Of a stretch of DNA of 64,000 nucleotides, positions 9,329 through 16,705 are shown piece after piece. The translations under genes were made by a program, and so were the position numbers. The notes under the pieces were generated by a model, which had not been told where the DNA came from, did not search any database, and worked only from the letters and a program-made list of their open reading frames with translations. The stretch lies in the NCBI GenBank assembly GCA_965216725.1, contig CBDCGI010000007.1:248001-312000 (forward strand), given 5' to 3'. Origin of the DNA: JACZUI01 sp965216725. GTDB lineage: Bacteria; Actinomycetota; Acidimicrobiia; Spongiisociales; ZC4RG35. The first letter of the stretch is position 1. Each line of letters opens with the position of its first letter.

Positions 9329-10188
9329 TCTTCTTCTTCCCCATCCCCTTCCAGACCGGCGTCGAGGTCCAGCGGTGTGTCGTGGTGGGATCCGAGGTAC
9401 GCGTCGATCACCTGCTTGTTCTCCGAGATCGACTCCGGTGGCCCTTCCGCAATGATGGCGCCCTCGGCCATGACCACCACCCAATCGGAGATCCCCTGCA
9501 CCACGTCCATGTCGTGCTCGACGAAAACAACGGTGATCCCCTGGTCTTTCAGCTGTCTCACATGGTCGAGCAAGCTCTGCTTGAGAGCTGGGTTGACCCC
9601 AGCCATCGGCTCGTCGAGCATCACCAGATTGGGCTCTGCCATCAGAGAGCGCGACATCTCGAGCAGCTTGCGCTGTCCTCCCGACAAAGAGCCCGCATAC
9701 TCGCCACGCATGTGATCCAGCTTGAACCGGGTCAGGAGAGTGTCGCCGCGCTCTTCGATCTCGGTTTCCTGCCCTTTCCAAACCGGGCTGACCAGTGCGC
9801 GGGCGAAGTTCTCACCCCGCTGGTGCTTGGCACCCAGCTTCATGTTCTCGATCACAGCCAACTTGGTCAATGCCTTGGTGAGCTGGAAGGTGCGCACCAT
9901 GCCTTTCTTGGCCAGGGCTTCGGGGCGCACCTTGTCGATCGACTCACCGTCGAAGACGGTGTGTCCCTCGTCGGGCCGGTCGAAGCCGGTGAGGACGTTG
10001 AAGAACGTCGTCTTGCCGGCGCCGTTGGGCCCGATCAGAGCGGTGATCACACCCCGTTCGATCTCCAGGTGGTCCACGTCCACGGCCACGATGCCGCCGA
10101 AACGCTTCCTCATGTTGTCCACCACGAGTATCGGGTCCGGTTTGGCCACTCCGGGCTCGCGGGGAAGGGTGGACATGTCAGTGGGCAT
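9325..10188 (-). CDS. livG: ABC transporter ATPase, LivG type
   Basis: Second ATPase subunit of the LivFGHM importer, about 287 residues. It shows Walker A GPNGAGKTTFF, signature LSGGQRKLLEMSRSLM, Walker B LVMLDEPMAGV and H-loop VVFVEHDMDVV. The C-terminus carries an extra acidic tail (LEGDGEEEE) after the usual LivG end. Start options are the ATG at 10188 (MPTDMSTL), overlapping livM by 11 bp, and the ATG at 10176, 1 bp after the livM stop. An AAGGAGGAG run about 12 nt upstream favours 10188. Translationally linked to both livM and livF. Confidence 0.92.
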   Translation of the reverse strand: MPTDMSTLPREPGVAKPDPILVVDNMRKRFGGIVAVDVDHLEIERGVITALIGPNGAGKTTFFNVLTGFDRPDEGHTVFDGESIDKVRPEALAKKGMVRTFQLTKALTKLAVIENMKLGAKHQRGENFARALVSPVWKGQETEIEERGDTLLTRFKLDHMRGEYAGSLSGGQRKLLEMSRSLMAEPNLVMLDEPMAGVNPALKQSLLDHVRQLKDQGITVVFVEHDMDVVQGISDWVVVMAEGAIIAEGPPESISENKQVIDAYLGSHHDTPLDLDAGLEGDGEEEE

Positions 10189-11197
10189 CGAGGGCCATCT
10201 CCTCCTTGGATCCAAAGATCCCTTGTGGTCGGAACACCATGAGCAGGGCGAGAGCGGCGCCGACGATCCAGAATCGGATCTGATCGACCTGGCTCGAGTC
10301 CATGATCGACGATGGGATCAACCCGTCGTCGACCATCTGACGGCCGAGGTTCTGGATGAAAGTGATCATCGCCCAGAAAATCACGGCGCCAACGACTGGC
10401 GACCAGACCCGGCCGACGCCACCAAGGATCAGAACCAGCCAGAAGAAGAAGGTGAGGGGCGCCACGAAGAAGTCCGGTTGGACCGTGGCGTTGCCCAGTG
10501 CGAGCACCATCCCGGCGAAACCGCCAATGACGCCTCCCAAGATCAGCGCCTGCAACTTGTACCAGTAGGCGCTCTTGCCGAGGGCACGAGCCGCGTCTTC
10601 GTCTTCCCTGATCGCCTTGACCACACGTCCCCAGGGGCTCCGCATCAGCTGCCAGACCAGGAGCAGGAAGATCGCGATCAGAGTCCAACCGATGACCACT
10701 GCAAAGAACGTGTTGCCTCGCCACATGAACGGGCCGAAGCCGTATTCGACGCTCGGATTGAACGGATTCAGGTCTCGGAAGGGTCCGATGAACTCGTTGA
10801 GGCCCTCCGCACCCCTGGTGATGTTGCGCATCGCCGTCGAACGAGCGAGGAGACGGATGATCTCGGCCGCGGCGATGGTGACGATCGCCAGATAATCGGC
10901 TCTGAGGCGGAGGGTGGGAACACCAAGAATCAGGGCGAACACAACTGCGAAGAGGACGCCGATGAGCACGGCGACGAAGGGGTTGGTGTCCCAATAGGTG
11001 ATGCCCAGACCCATGCCGTAGGCACCCATGGCCACGAATCCGACCTGACCGAAGTTGAGCAGGCCGGCGTACCCGAAATGGACGTTGAGGCCGATAGCGG
11101 CCAGTGCGTAGACGATGGCGTTGATATCGAATGCCTCGTTGAGGCTCTGCTCGAAGATGAAGCCCCAATCAATGGCGAAAATGAATAGCCCGTCCAT
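10178..11197 (-). CDS. livM: ABC transporter permease, LivM type
   Basis: Inner-membrane permease of 339 residues with about nine hydrophobic segments. It has the LivM hallmarks GYAGLLNFGQVGFVAMGAY near the N-terminus and the EAA-like coupling loop around EDEDAARALGKSAYWYK, which contacts the ATPases. It pairs with LivH to form the channel. Its start lies 3 bp after the livH stop and its stop lies within the start region of livG, so livH-livM-livG-livF is one tight operon. Confidence 0.92.
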   Translation of the reverse strand: MDGLFIFAIDWGFIFEQSLNEAFDINAIVYALAAIGLNVHFGYAGLLNFGQVGFVAMGAYGMGLGITYWDTNPFVAVLIGVLFAVVFALILGVPTLRLRADYLAIVTIAAAEIIRLLARSTAMRNITRGAEGLNEFIGPFRDLNPFNPSVEYGFGPFMWRGNTFFAVVIGWTLIAIFLLLVWQLMRSPWGRVVKAIREDEDAARALGKSAYWYKLQALILGGVIGGFAGMVLALGNATVQPDFFVAPLTFFFWLVLILGGVGRVWSPVVGAVIFWAMITFIQNLGRQMVDDGLIPSSIMDSSQVDQIRFWIVGAALALLMVFRPQGIFGSKEEMALDAH

Positions 11198-11199
11198 AG

Positions 11200-12576
11200 C
11201 TAACCCACCCGCTCACGTTTGCCGAGGATGCCTTGGGGTCGAATGAGAAGGGCGACGATGAGGAGGACCAAAGCTCCCACGTTCTTCAACTCGGTAGGAA
11301 TCCAGAGCGTCGAAACCTGGATTCCGACTCCCACGACGAGCGCTCCCACGAGAGCGCCGTACGCAGTACCCAGACCTCCGAGAACAACTGCGGCGAATAT
11401 CAAGAGCAGGATGCGGAACCCGATGTTCCATGACACCTGTTCGGAAAGGCCGATGAACACTCCGCCTAGTGCGGCGAGCCCGCCTCCCATCACCCACACC
11501 ACGCTGATAACGCGCTGGACATCGATGCCCGACGATTCGGCGAGGTCGCGATCGTCCGAGACGGCGCGCATGGCCTTGCCCATCCGGGTCTTCTGCAGAA
11601 AGAGGCCCACGAGTATGAGGATCGCCACCGAGAGCAGACCCGTGATCAGGTCCTTGGGGGTGATCTGAATCGGCCCAATGTCGATGGCCGACTGGGCAGT
11701 GAAGTCGCGGTAGAAACGGGGCACGCCAGAGAAGGCGAAGAGGTAGACGTAGCGAATCAAGATCGACAGACCCAAAGTGACGATCATCGCTGCGATCAGC
11801 GAGACTCCCCGCCTCCGCATGGGTCGGAAGATGTAGCGGTCCATCGCCCACCCCAAAGCCATGCCAAAGGCCACGGCAATTGGGATGGCAAAGATGAGGT
11901 TGACTCCACGACCAAATGGAGCAGGCCAACCCTCCATGAAACCGAAGACGCCTGCGAGCCCGTAGAAGTTGAACATGAAGGCCCACAACATGCCCCAGCC
12001 GATCATCTCACCATGAGCAAAGTTGACCAGGCCAGTTGTGCCGAAAATGAGGGAGAGTCCTATTGCGGCCATCGCTAGGAAAACTCCAAACTTAAGGCCT
12101 TCGACAGTCAACTGCGCCACCGCTCGGAAGGTCACTCGCCCCGTGGCTGCGGCGCCCACCTCGTCCTCATTTGCGAGCTGGAAGATGGCCCGTCCGGTCC
12201 TGCCCGGTAATACCTCGACTAGCACGGTCGAGCGTTCCGGATCGGTGAGGAAGACTCCGTCTGGAAGGCTCTCCGGATCGACCGTCATCCCAAACAGACC
12301 CGGACCATCGACTGGAATTTCGACAATGCCATCGGCATCCGATTCGCCCTCGCCGACGAAGGTCCCTGTGGCGTCGTCGACCGTGACGAGTACACCAGGA
12401 GCAGGCACCCTGTCGCCGGTTTCGAGATCGGTATAGACGAACCGTGTCCCCACCATCTCGCCTTCAGCTAGAGCCGGAGGGGCGAAGGCCGCGAACAGGG
12501 CGAACACCATCGCCACCAAGAAGAAGACGCCCGCCAGGCGTCTTCCGAGGCCCTCTACTCCCAGGGTGATGTTCAC
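11200..12576 (-). CDS. livH: ABC transporter permease LivH with an exported N-terminal domain
   Basis: A 458-residue LivH-type permease, well above the usual 290-300. Residues about 13-38 look like a signal peptide (FFLVAMVFALFAAFA, then ALAEG). Residues about 40-140 form an extracytoplasmic beta-rich segment (VPAPGVLVTVDDATG, DADGIVEIPVDG) resembling carboxypeptidase-regulatory or Ig-like repeats. The permease core follows from about residue 160, with LIFGTTGLVNFAHGEM and coupling loop AVSDDRDLAESSGID. The GTG start at 12576 gives the signal peptide directly. First gene of livHMGF. The extra domain could contact the binding protein or cell wall; that is inference. Confidence 0.9.
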   Translation of the reverse strand: MNITLGVEGLGRRLAGVFFLVAMVFALFAAFAPPALAEGEMVGTRFVYTDLETGDRVPAPGVLVTVDDATGTFVGEGESDADGIVEIPVDGPGLFGMTVDPESLPDGVFLTDPERSTVLVEVLPGRTGRAIFQLANEDEVGAAATGRVTFRAVAQLTVEGLKFGVFLAMAAIGLSLIFGTTGLVNFAHGEMIGWGMLWAFMFNFYGLAGVFGFMEGWPAPFGRGVNLIFAIPIAVAFGMALGWAMDRYIFRPMRRRGVSLIAAMIVTLGLSILIRYVYLFAFSGVPRFYRDFTAQSAIDIGPIQITPKDLITGLLSVAILILVGLFLQKTRMGKAMRAVSDDRDLAESSGIDVQRVISVVWVMGGGLAALGGVFIGLSEQVSWNIGFRILLLIFAAVVLGGLGTAYGALVGALVVGVGIQVSTLWIPTELKNVGALVLLIVALLIRPQGILGKRERVG

Positions 12577-12635
12577 AGGGCCGACACCTTAGCCAGCAGG
12601 CTATCGGCGGTGCCGAGAAGAGCAACGAATTGTCG

Positions 12636-13639
12636 TCAAGGCGTCGAAACCTTGTAGTCGCCCAACTCGTCGTCCCATGTGAGGTCGATGATCCCCCTGG
12701 TCGCCGCTGCCTTGCAGAATTGCAGGAAGCCACCGAATCCGAACTTCTTCTCGGAGAACCCGGATTGCTGCTTCCTAAGTTGGTTCTTGAGGCCGGACAG
12801 GGCGACGGTTCTTCCCTTCCCCTCCAGCTGGCCCACTACCTCGCCGAGAAGGCGAAACGCCTCCGCCTCGGCAGCCCCGCCGGCGGCGAAGGACACCAAC
12901 GGGTCCCCTTTCGACGGACCGTCCACCAGTTGGACAAGACCTTTGTCTTCGAGATGACGGAGAACTTCCCCAAAGGCCCGAAACCCGTAGTCGGCCTCCG
13001 TGAATGTCGAGTCCTTGCGGAGGATGGCCCGCTTCAGGGAGGAGGCTACGACCTCATCGCCCGACGTGTGGGAAAGGCCCCTCAGGGTGGAACTGACCAA
13101 AGTCTCCAATTCGGCTTCGCCGTTGTCTGAATCGTCTTCAGTGGTCCCTTCGGTGGCCCGGGCCGGCTCGACGCCTTCGAGGTTCTCGTAGAACAGGAAC
13201 TCGTCGCACGCGGGTGGAAGCAGCTTCGAAGTGGAGGCTTTGACTCCGACGCCGATCACTTTTTTGTTGAGCTCGCGAAGCTTGTGCACCAAGGGTGTGA
13301 AATCCGAGTCACCGGTGCAGATGACGAAAGTCGTCACGTAGCTGCGCTCATAGGCAGTCTCGATAGCATCCACCGCCATCTTGATGTCGGCAGCGTTCTT
13401 GCGAGTGGCGCCCATTCGCTGAGGAATCTCGATCAACTCGACGTGGCTCCTGGTCATCTTCTGCGGGCATCCTCGAACATCGACCAGTCGGCATACGCCC
13501 TCCTGGTGACCACTCGGCCGCGTTCGGCGAGAGCGTTGCCGATGGGATCGAAATCGAACTCCATGCCTCCCAATGCCTCACGAGCGCCGATTGCCAGGTT
13601 CTCGAAGTCGATGAACAGTGCGATCCGTTCTTCTTCCAT
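12636..13639 (-). CDS. NYN/LabA-like nuclease domain with two OST-HTH domains, frameshifted
   Basis: PIN-like RNase-fold protein of the NYN (LabA/DUF88) family with C-terminal OST-HTH (LOTUS) modules that bind RNA. The N-terminal part starts MEEERIALFIDFENL with an acidic metal ligand. The rest of the NYN domain (IPQRMGATRKNAADIKMAVD, ICTGDSDFTPLV) lies in another frame starting ATG at 13457, which overlaps the first stop as ATGA. The NYN core cannot work split this way, so one missing base near 13454-13462 (DARR/MTRSHVE junction) is more likely than two genes. Two OST-HTH repeats follow (around LETLVSSTLRGL and FRLLGEVVGQLEGKG). Divergent from the next gene. Confidence 0.85.
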
Positions 13640-13693
13640 GTGACAAGAGTAGGCACGGGCTAGCGTCGATCCTGTCGTCAACAGCAGGTGCCC

Positions 13694-15631
13694 ATGCCGA
13701 CACATACCGAGTTGAGGGTCCATGGGGTGTCGGGAGTGCCGCCCAGGTCGATCCTCTACACCGATCCCGTTTCGTCAGACCCCAAAGATGACTACACCCG
13801 GCTGTACCGACGCCGTCGTCCCGACGCCACCAAGGCACCGGACGGCACTGTGCACGTCTTCGAGGCGAGCGCCCTCCACTGGGGAGGTCTCACCACCGGA
13901 CACTGGACCACGGCGTTTTGGATGCTGCTCAGCCCCTTCGCATTCGCCAACGTGGCGGGCTGGATGACCATTTGGAATACGAAACTCGCCTACCTCAGCA
14001 TCCGCTTGGCCGGACTTGGGCTCACCGGGTTGTTCGTGGTCCAACTGGGTTACATCTTTCTCGAAATCCCGGCCGCCCTCGCTTGGGCGGATCTGTGGCG
14101 AGTGCTGTCTGCCCTGGCCTATCTCGCATTCGTCGCCGGCTTCGTGATCATGCATCTCTCGACTCAGTCGCATTTCCACGACAAGCTGGGGTGGGCCGAT
14201 CGTTTCCGCCTGACGCTACATCCGGCATCTCGATTCATGCTCCCCCGCGACATGTGGAACGTCGATCAACCCGACCCTTCCCAATGGGAAGACCCGGCGG
14301 GCGCTCAGCTGGACGAAGAACCCACCTGGGGACCGCACGCCATTGTCAACAGGATTCGCCGGCTGCATTTGGCGACCGCGCTTCTGGTGATAGCGACCTT
14401 GCTCGCCGTCGGAGTCCGATCCTGGTGGATTCGGGATGCTGCGGTCTGGGGGTTCGCAGCGGTGGTGCTGGCGATGGCGCTCACCTCGTTCGCCCCCCAA
14501 CTGGCGGTGACCCGGGTTGTCACCGCCTGGCTCCCGCTACTCGCCTCGGTCCTCACGAGTCTGGGTCTCTGGGAGATGGCCACCGGGAGTCTTCCCAGCG
14601 GAGAGTGGGCCGACATCACAGTCGTCACCTTCGCTGTCGCCCTCATCCTTGGTGCGGCTTCCGCGAGCACCCTCTTTGCCGGTTTGCGCAGCCTGGGGTC
14701 GCTTGCACTCGGGGCTCTGTTTGGCGGAAGTCTCGGAATCGGAGGCGCCTTGATCCTCGAATCCGCGTTCGGGCTGGACCGGATCACCGCAGAAGGCGCC
14801 GGTTGGGTTGCGGTTGCGATGCTCTTCCTCATTGGCGCTGTGCTCGCTTGGGCGGTCGTAGTGATGCTCGTTCCCTGGACGGGCCCGCTACCAAGCAGGG
14901 GCCGATTGATGGCGATGCTGCGACGTGTCACGCAGCGAGCACAGTGGCTCTTCATCGTTGCGGCTCTCTATGGACTCGCGGCCGGCGCGGTTGCCTTCGT
15001 CGGAGGATGCGTCAACGACGGAGGAATCACCTGTGACCCTGCCCGGCTCGGAGTTCCCCAGAGGTGGGACGCATTGGTGACCGTGTCCACCTGGTTGATC
15101 ATCTTGATACCGACTTGGTTCATCATCAAGAGCCTCGCCGAGAGCTTTCTGACTAGGACCTCCAACCGCCACGTTGGGATCCTGTGGGACCTGGCATCGT
15201 TCTGGCCGCGATGGTTTCATCCGCTGGCACCGCCGGCGTACGGGCCAAAGATCGTCGAAGACCTGGCCGCCGAGATCGCGGACCGAGAGCCGGAGCTTCT
15301 CGAAGCCCACTCCCAGGGATCGGTGATAGCAGCCGCCACGTTGGCCACGATGGAGGTCGTGCCGCCCAACCTCGGCGTCATCACGTATGGCAGCCCTTTG
15401 GGCATCCTCTACCAACGGTTGTTCCCAAAGTCAGGCGTCGGCGATCTGATCGACGCGGCCAACAGGCGCCTCGGCAGAAAGTGGCGCAATCTGTGGAGGG
15501 GGACCGACCCTTTGGGCGGAGAGCCGATCGGCCTCGGCGAGGGGGACGTCGAGACCACCGCCGGCACCGGGCACTCCTTGTATGAGCGGACCCGCACCTT
15601 CAAGGAAGCCCGCCTCGACCTGGTGGATTAG
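13694..15631 (+). CDS. Polytopic membrane protein with split alpha/beta-hydrolase motifs
   Basis: About 645 residues. The N-terminus has ELRVHGVSGVPP, like the oxyanion-hole His-Gly loop of lipases. The middle 450 residues contain about ten membrane segments. The C-terminal 110 residues return to a hydrolase pattern, with LLEAHSQGSVIAAATLA (a G-x-S-x-G variant, A-H-S-Q-G) and ITYGSPLG after it. A hydrolase fold interrupted by a membrane domain is the simplest reading; substrate unknown. ATG at 13694 is preferred because AGCAGG lies 5 nt upstream; GTG at 13688 is an alternative. It is divergent from the NYN gene and followed by a dispersed repeat. No frameshift despite its length. Confidence 0.8.
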   Translation: MPTHTELRVHGVSGVPPRSILYTDPVSSDPKDDYTRLYRRRRPDATKAPDGTVHVFEASALHWGGLTTGHWTTAFWMLLSPFAFANVAGWMTIWNTKLAYLSIRLAGLGLTGLFVVQLGYIFLEIPAALAWADLWRVLSALAYLAFVAGFVIMHLSTQSHFHDKLGWADRFRLTLHPASRFMLPRDMWNVDQPDPSQWEDPAGAQLDEEPTWGPHAIVNRIRRLHLATALLVIATLLAVGVRSWWIRDAAVWGFAAVVLAMALTSFAPQLAVTRVVTAWLPLLASVLTSLGLWEMATGSLPSGEWADITVVTFAVALILGAASASTLFAGLRSLGSLALGALFGGSLGIGGALILESAFGLDRITAEGAGWVAVAMLFLIGAVLAWAVVVMLVPWTGPLPSRGRLMAMLRRVTQRAQWLFIVAALYGLAAGAVAFVGGCVNDGGITCDPARLGVPQRWDALVTVSTWLIILIPTWFIIKSLAESFLTRTSNRHVGILWDLASFWPRWFHPLAPPAYGPKIVEDLAAEIADREPELLEAHSQGSVIAAATLATMEVVPPNLGVITYGSPLGILYQRLFPKSGVGDLIDAANRRLGRKWRNLWRGTDPLGGEPIGLGEGDVETTAGTGHSLYERTRTFKEARLDLVD

Positions 15632-15635
15632 GTGG

Positions 15636-15684
15636 TCCTTAGGAGCAGAGCGTCAGATATGGGACTTCTGGGACGCGGAATGGC
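15636..15684 (+). repeat. Dispersed intergenic repeat, copy 2
   Basis: Second copy of the 49-bp repeat seen at 8509-8557, again starting a few bases after a plus-strand stop codon. The shared start is TCCTTAGGAG and the shared end GGAATGGC. It lies about 85 bp before the tRNA-Arg fragment that marks the island edge. Confidence 0.6.
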
Positions 15685-15768
15685 AGCTGCGGTCCCCGCG
15701 TCTCAGGTCGGCCCGTGTGGAGAGTTGTCTTGGCCGCCGGGGCCGATGATCATTGATCGAGCCAATCG

Positions 15769-15810
15769 GCCCTCGTAGCTCAGGGGATAGAGCACCGGTT
15801 TCCTAAACCG
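15769..15810 (+). pseudogene. 5' half of tRNA-Arg(CCT), truncated (candidate island end)
   Basis: These 42 nt are identical to the first 42 nt of the intact tRNA-Arg(CCT) at 22688. They cover the acceptor 5' strand, D-arm and anticodon loop to the start of the 3' anticodon stem. The match ends abruptly (ATACGCGGG follows) and no CGAGGGC acceptor partner or T-arm lies downstream, so it cannot be a working tRNA. This is the usual appearance of a tRNA gene cut by an integrating element. Confidence 0.88.
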
Positions 15811-16004
15811 ATACGCGGGTTTTCCACAGCCTGGACAAACATGGAAATCAGGGCTTTGAACTGGTCGTTTGACCTCTCGTAGTCTCGCGTCGTTTGGCAG
15901 CATCTCACCCCGCCTGCGGCCCGGGTACGGCCCAACCTCGATTGGGCTGGAAGGCAAAGGCGCTCTGTCCCCGTGTAGGCCGTTGTCTCCGGTACCCGCC
16001 CCGG
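15811..16004. other. Non-coding stretch at the left edge of the island
   Basis: From the livHMGF-side membrane gene stop (15631) to 16004 there is no supported gene. Beyond the repeat copy and the tRNA fragment, the remaining 194 bp show no convincing ORF, hairpin or promoter. It includes the first element-side sequence after the tRNA fragment (GGGTTTTCCACAGCC). Confidence 0.5.
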
Positions 16005-16256
16005 TCAGTTCATCTCCAGTCCCAGCTCCTCGAAGATACGTTGGCGTTCCTCGTCGAACTTCCTCGGCGAGATCTCGTCGGCTTCGAAGCGTTCGCTCAG
16101 TTTCGCGAATTCCTCCATCAACGCATCCTCCTCAGATCTGCTGACGTCGTCAGTGTCTGAGGCAGATCGGCGTTTTGCCCTCTTGTCCGCCTGCTTTTCC
16201 TGACGAGCCTTCTCCTTGGCTCGCTTCTGGAAACTCTCTCGGCTGCGTTTGGCCAC
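16005..16256 (-). CDS. Small basic/acidic coiled-coil protein
   Basis: An 83-residue protein with a strongly basic first half (MAKRSRESFQKRAKEKARQ, then KRAKRR) and an acidic helical second half (EEDALMEEFAKLSERFEAD). The final ISPRKFDEERQRIFEELG looks like a short helical pair. No family was recognised. It lies 17 bp from the RRM gene on the same strand and downstream of it, so the two may be cotranscribed. An RNA- or ribosome-associated role is possible given the charge and context but is inference. Confidence 0.65.
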   Translation of the reverse strand: MAKRSRESFQKRAKEKARQEKQADKRAKRRSASDTDDVSRSEEDALMEEFAKLSERFEADEISPRKFDEERQRIFEELGLEMN

Positions 16257-16273
16257 TCAGTGGCGAGAGCGGT

Positions 16274-16528
16274 TCAGCGAGACCGCTGCTTGGCGACGTT
16301 GACCTTGAGGTTGCGACCGTCGATCTCTCTGCCATTGAGGCCCGAGATGGCGCTGTCGGCTTGGTCGCTGGTTTTCATCTCGACGAAGCCGAAACCGCGT
16401 GATTGGCCTGTGTCTCTGTCCGTGATCACTTGCGCGCTCGTGACTTCACCAAAGTCGGCGAATAGACCCTCGAGTTGGCTGGTTGAGGTTTGGAACGAGA
16501 GGTTCCCCACGTAGAGGTTGGTTGACAT
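16274..16528 (-). CDS. Single-RRM RNA-binding protein
   Basis: An 84-residue protein made of one RNA recognition motif. RNP2 is LYVGNL and RNP1 is RGFGFVEM, in the expected beta1 and beta3 positions, followed by INGREIDGRNLKVNVA-like ending (here GLNGREIDGRNLKVNVAK). Such stand-alone RRM proteins in bacteria bind single-stranded RNA and are often cold-induced. The ATG at 16528 has AAAGGAG about 8 nt upstream; the longer open frame before it is not used. The neighbouring DEAD-box helicase gene ends in a related RRM, suggesting the pair share RNA targets. Confidence 0.92.
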   Translation of the reverse strand: MSTNLYVGNLSFQTSTSQLEGLFADFGEVTSAQVITDRDTGQSRGFGFVEMKTSDQADSAISGLNGREIDGRNLKVNVAKQRSR

Positions 16529-16705
16529 TGCATACTCCTTTGAGTGGTTGCCGTCGTTGTCGGTCACCGAGCACCAGGGTCCTGTCCGGGGGACAGTCGA
16601 CGTCTGGCTGCGACATCCGACGGGCCGAAGAAGCAAGCAAGGCGTGTGCGCCAGAGGGCGCACTATCACAAGCCTAGCTGCGACGCCGACCTATGCCGGA
16701 TCGAG

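Noticed and set aside
9329..9781. N-terminal extension of the LivF reading frame
   Set aside because: It overlaps livG in another frame and has Arg/Gly-rich shadow composition; LivF begins at MSESTP with an ATGA overlap.
13454..13457. Two separate overlapping genes instead of one NYN protein
   Set aside because: The split cuts the NYN catalytic core, so neither half would fold; a one-base loss is simpler.
15769..15845. Possible second functional tRNA-Arg
   Set aside because: Only nt 1-42 match. No acceptor partner CGAGGGC or T-arm follows, so it is a fragment.
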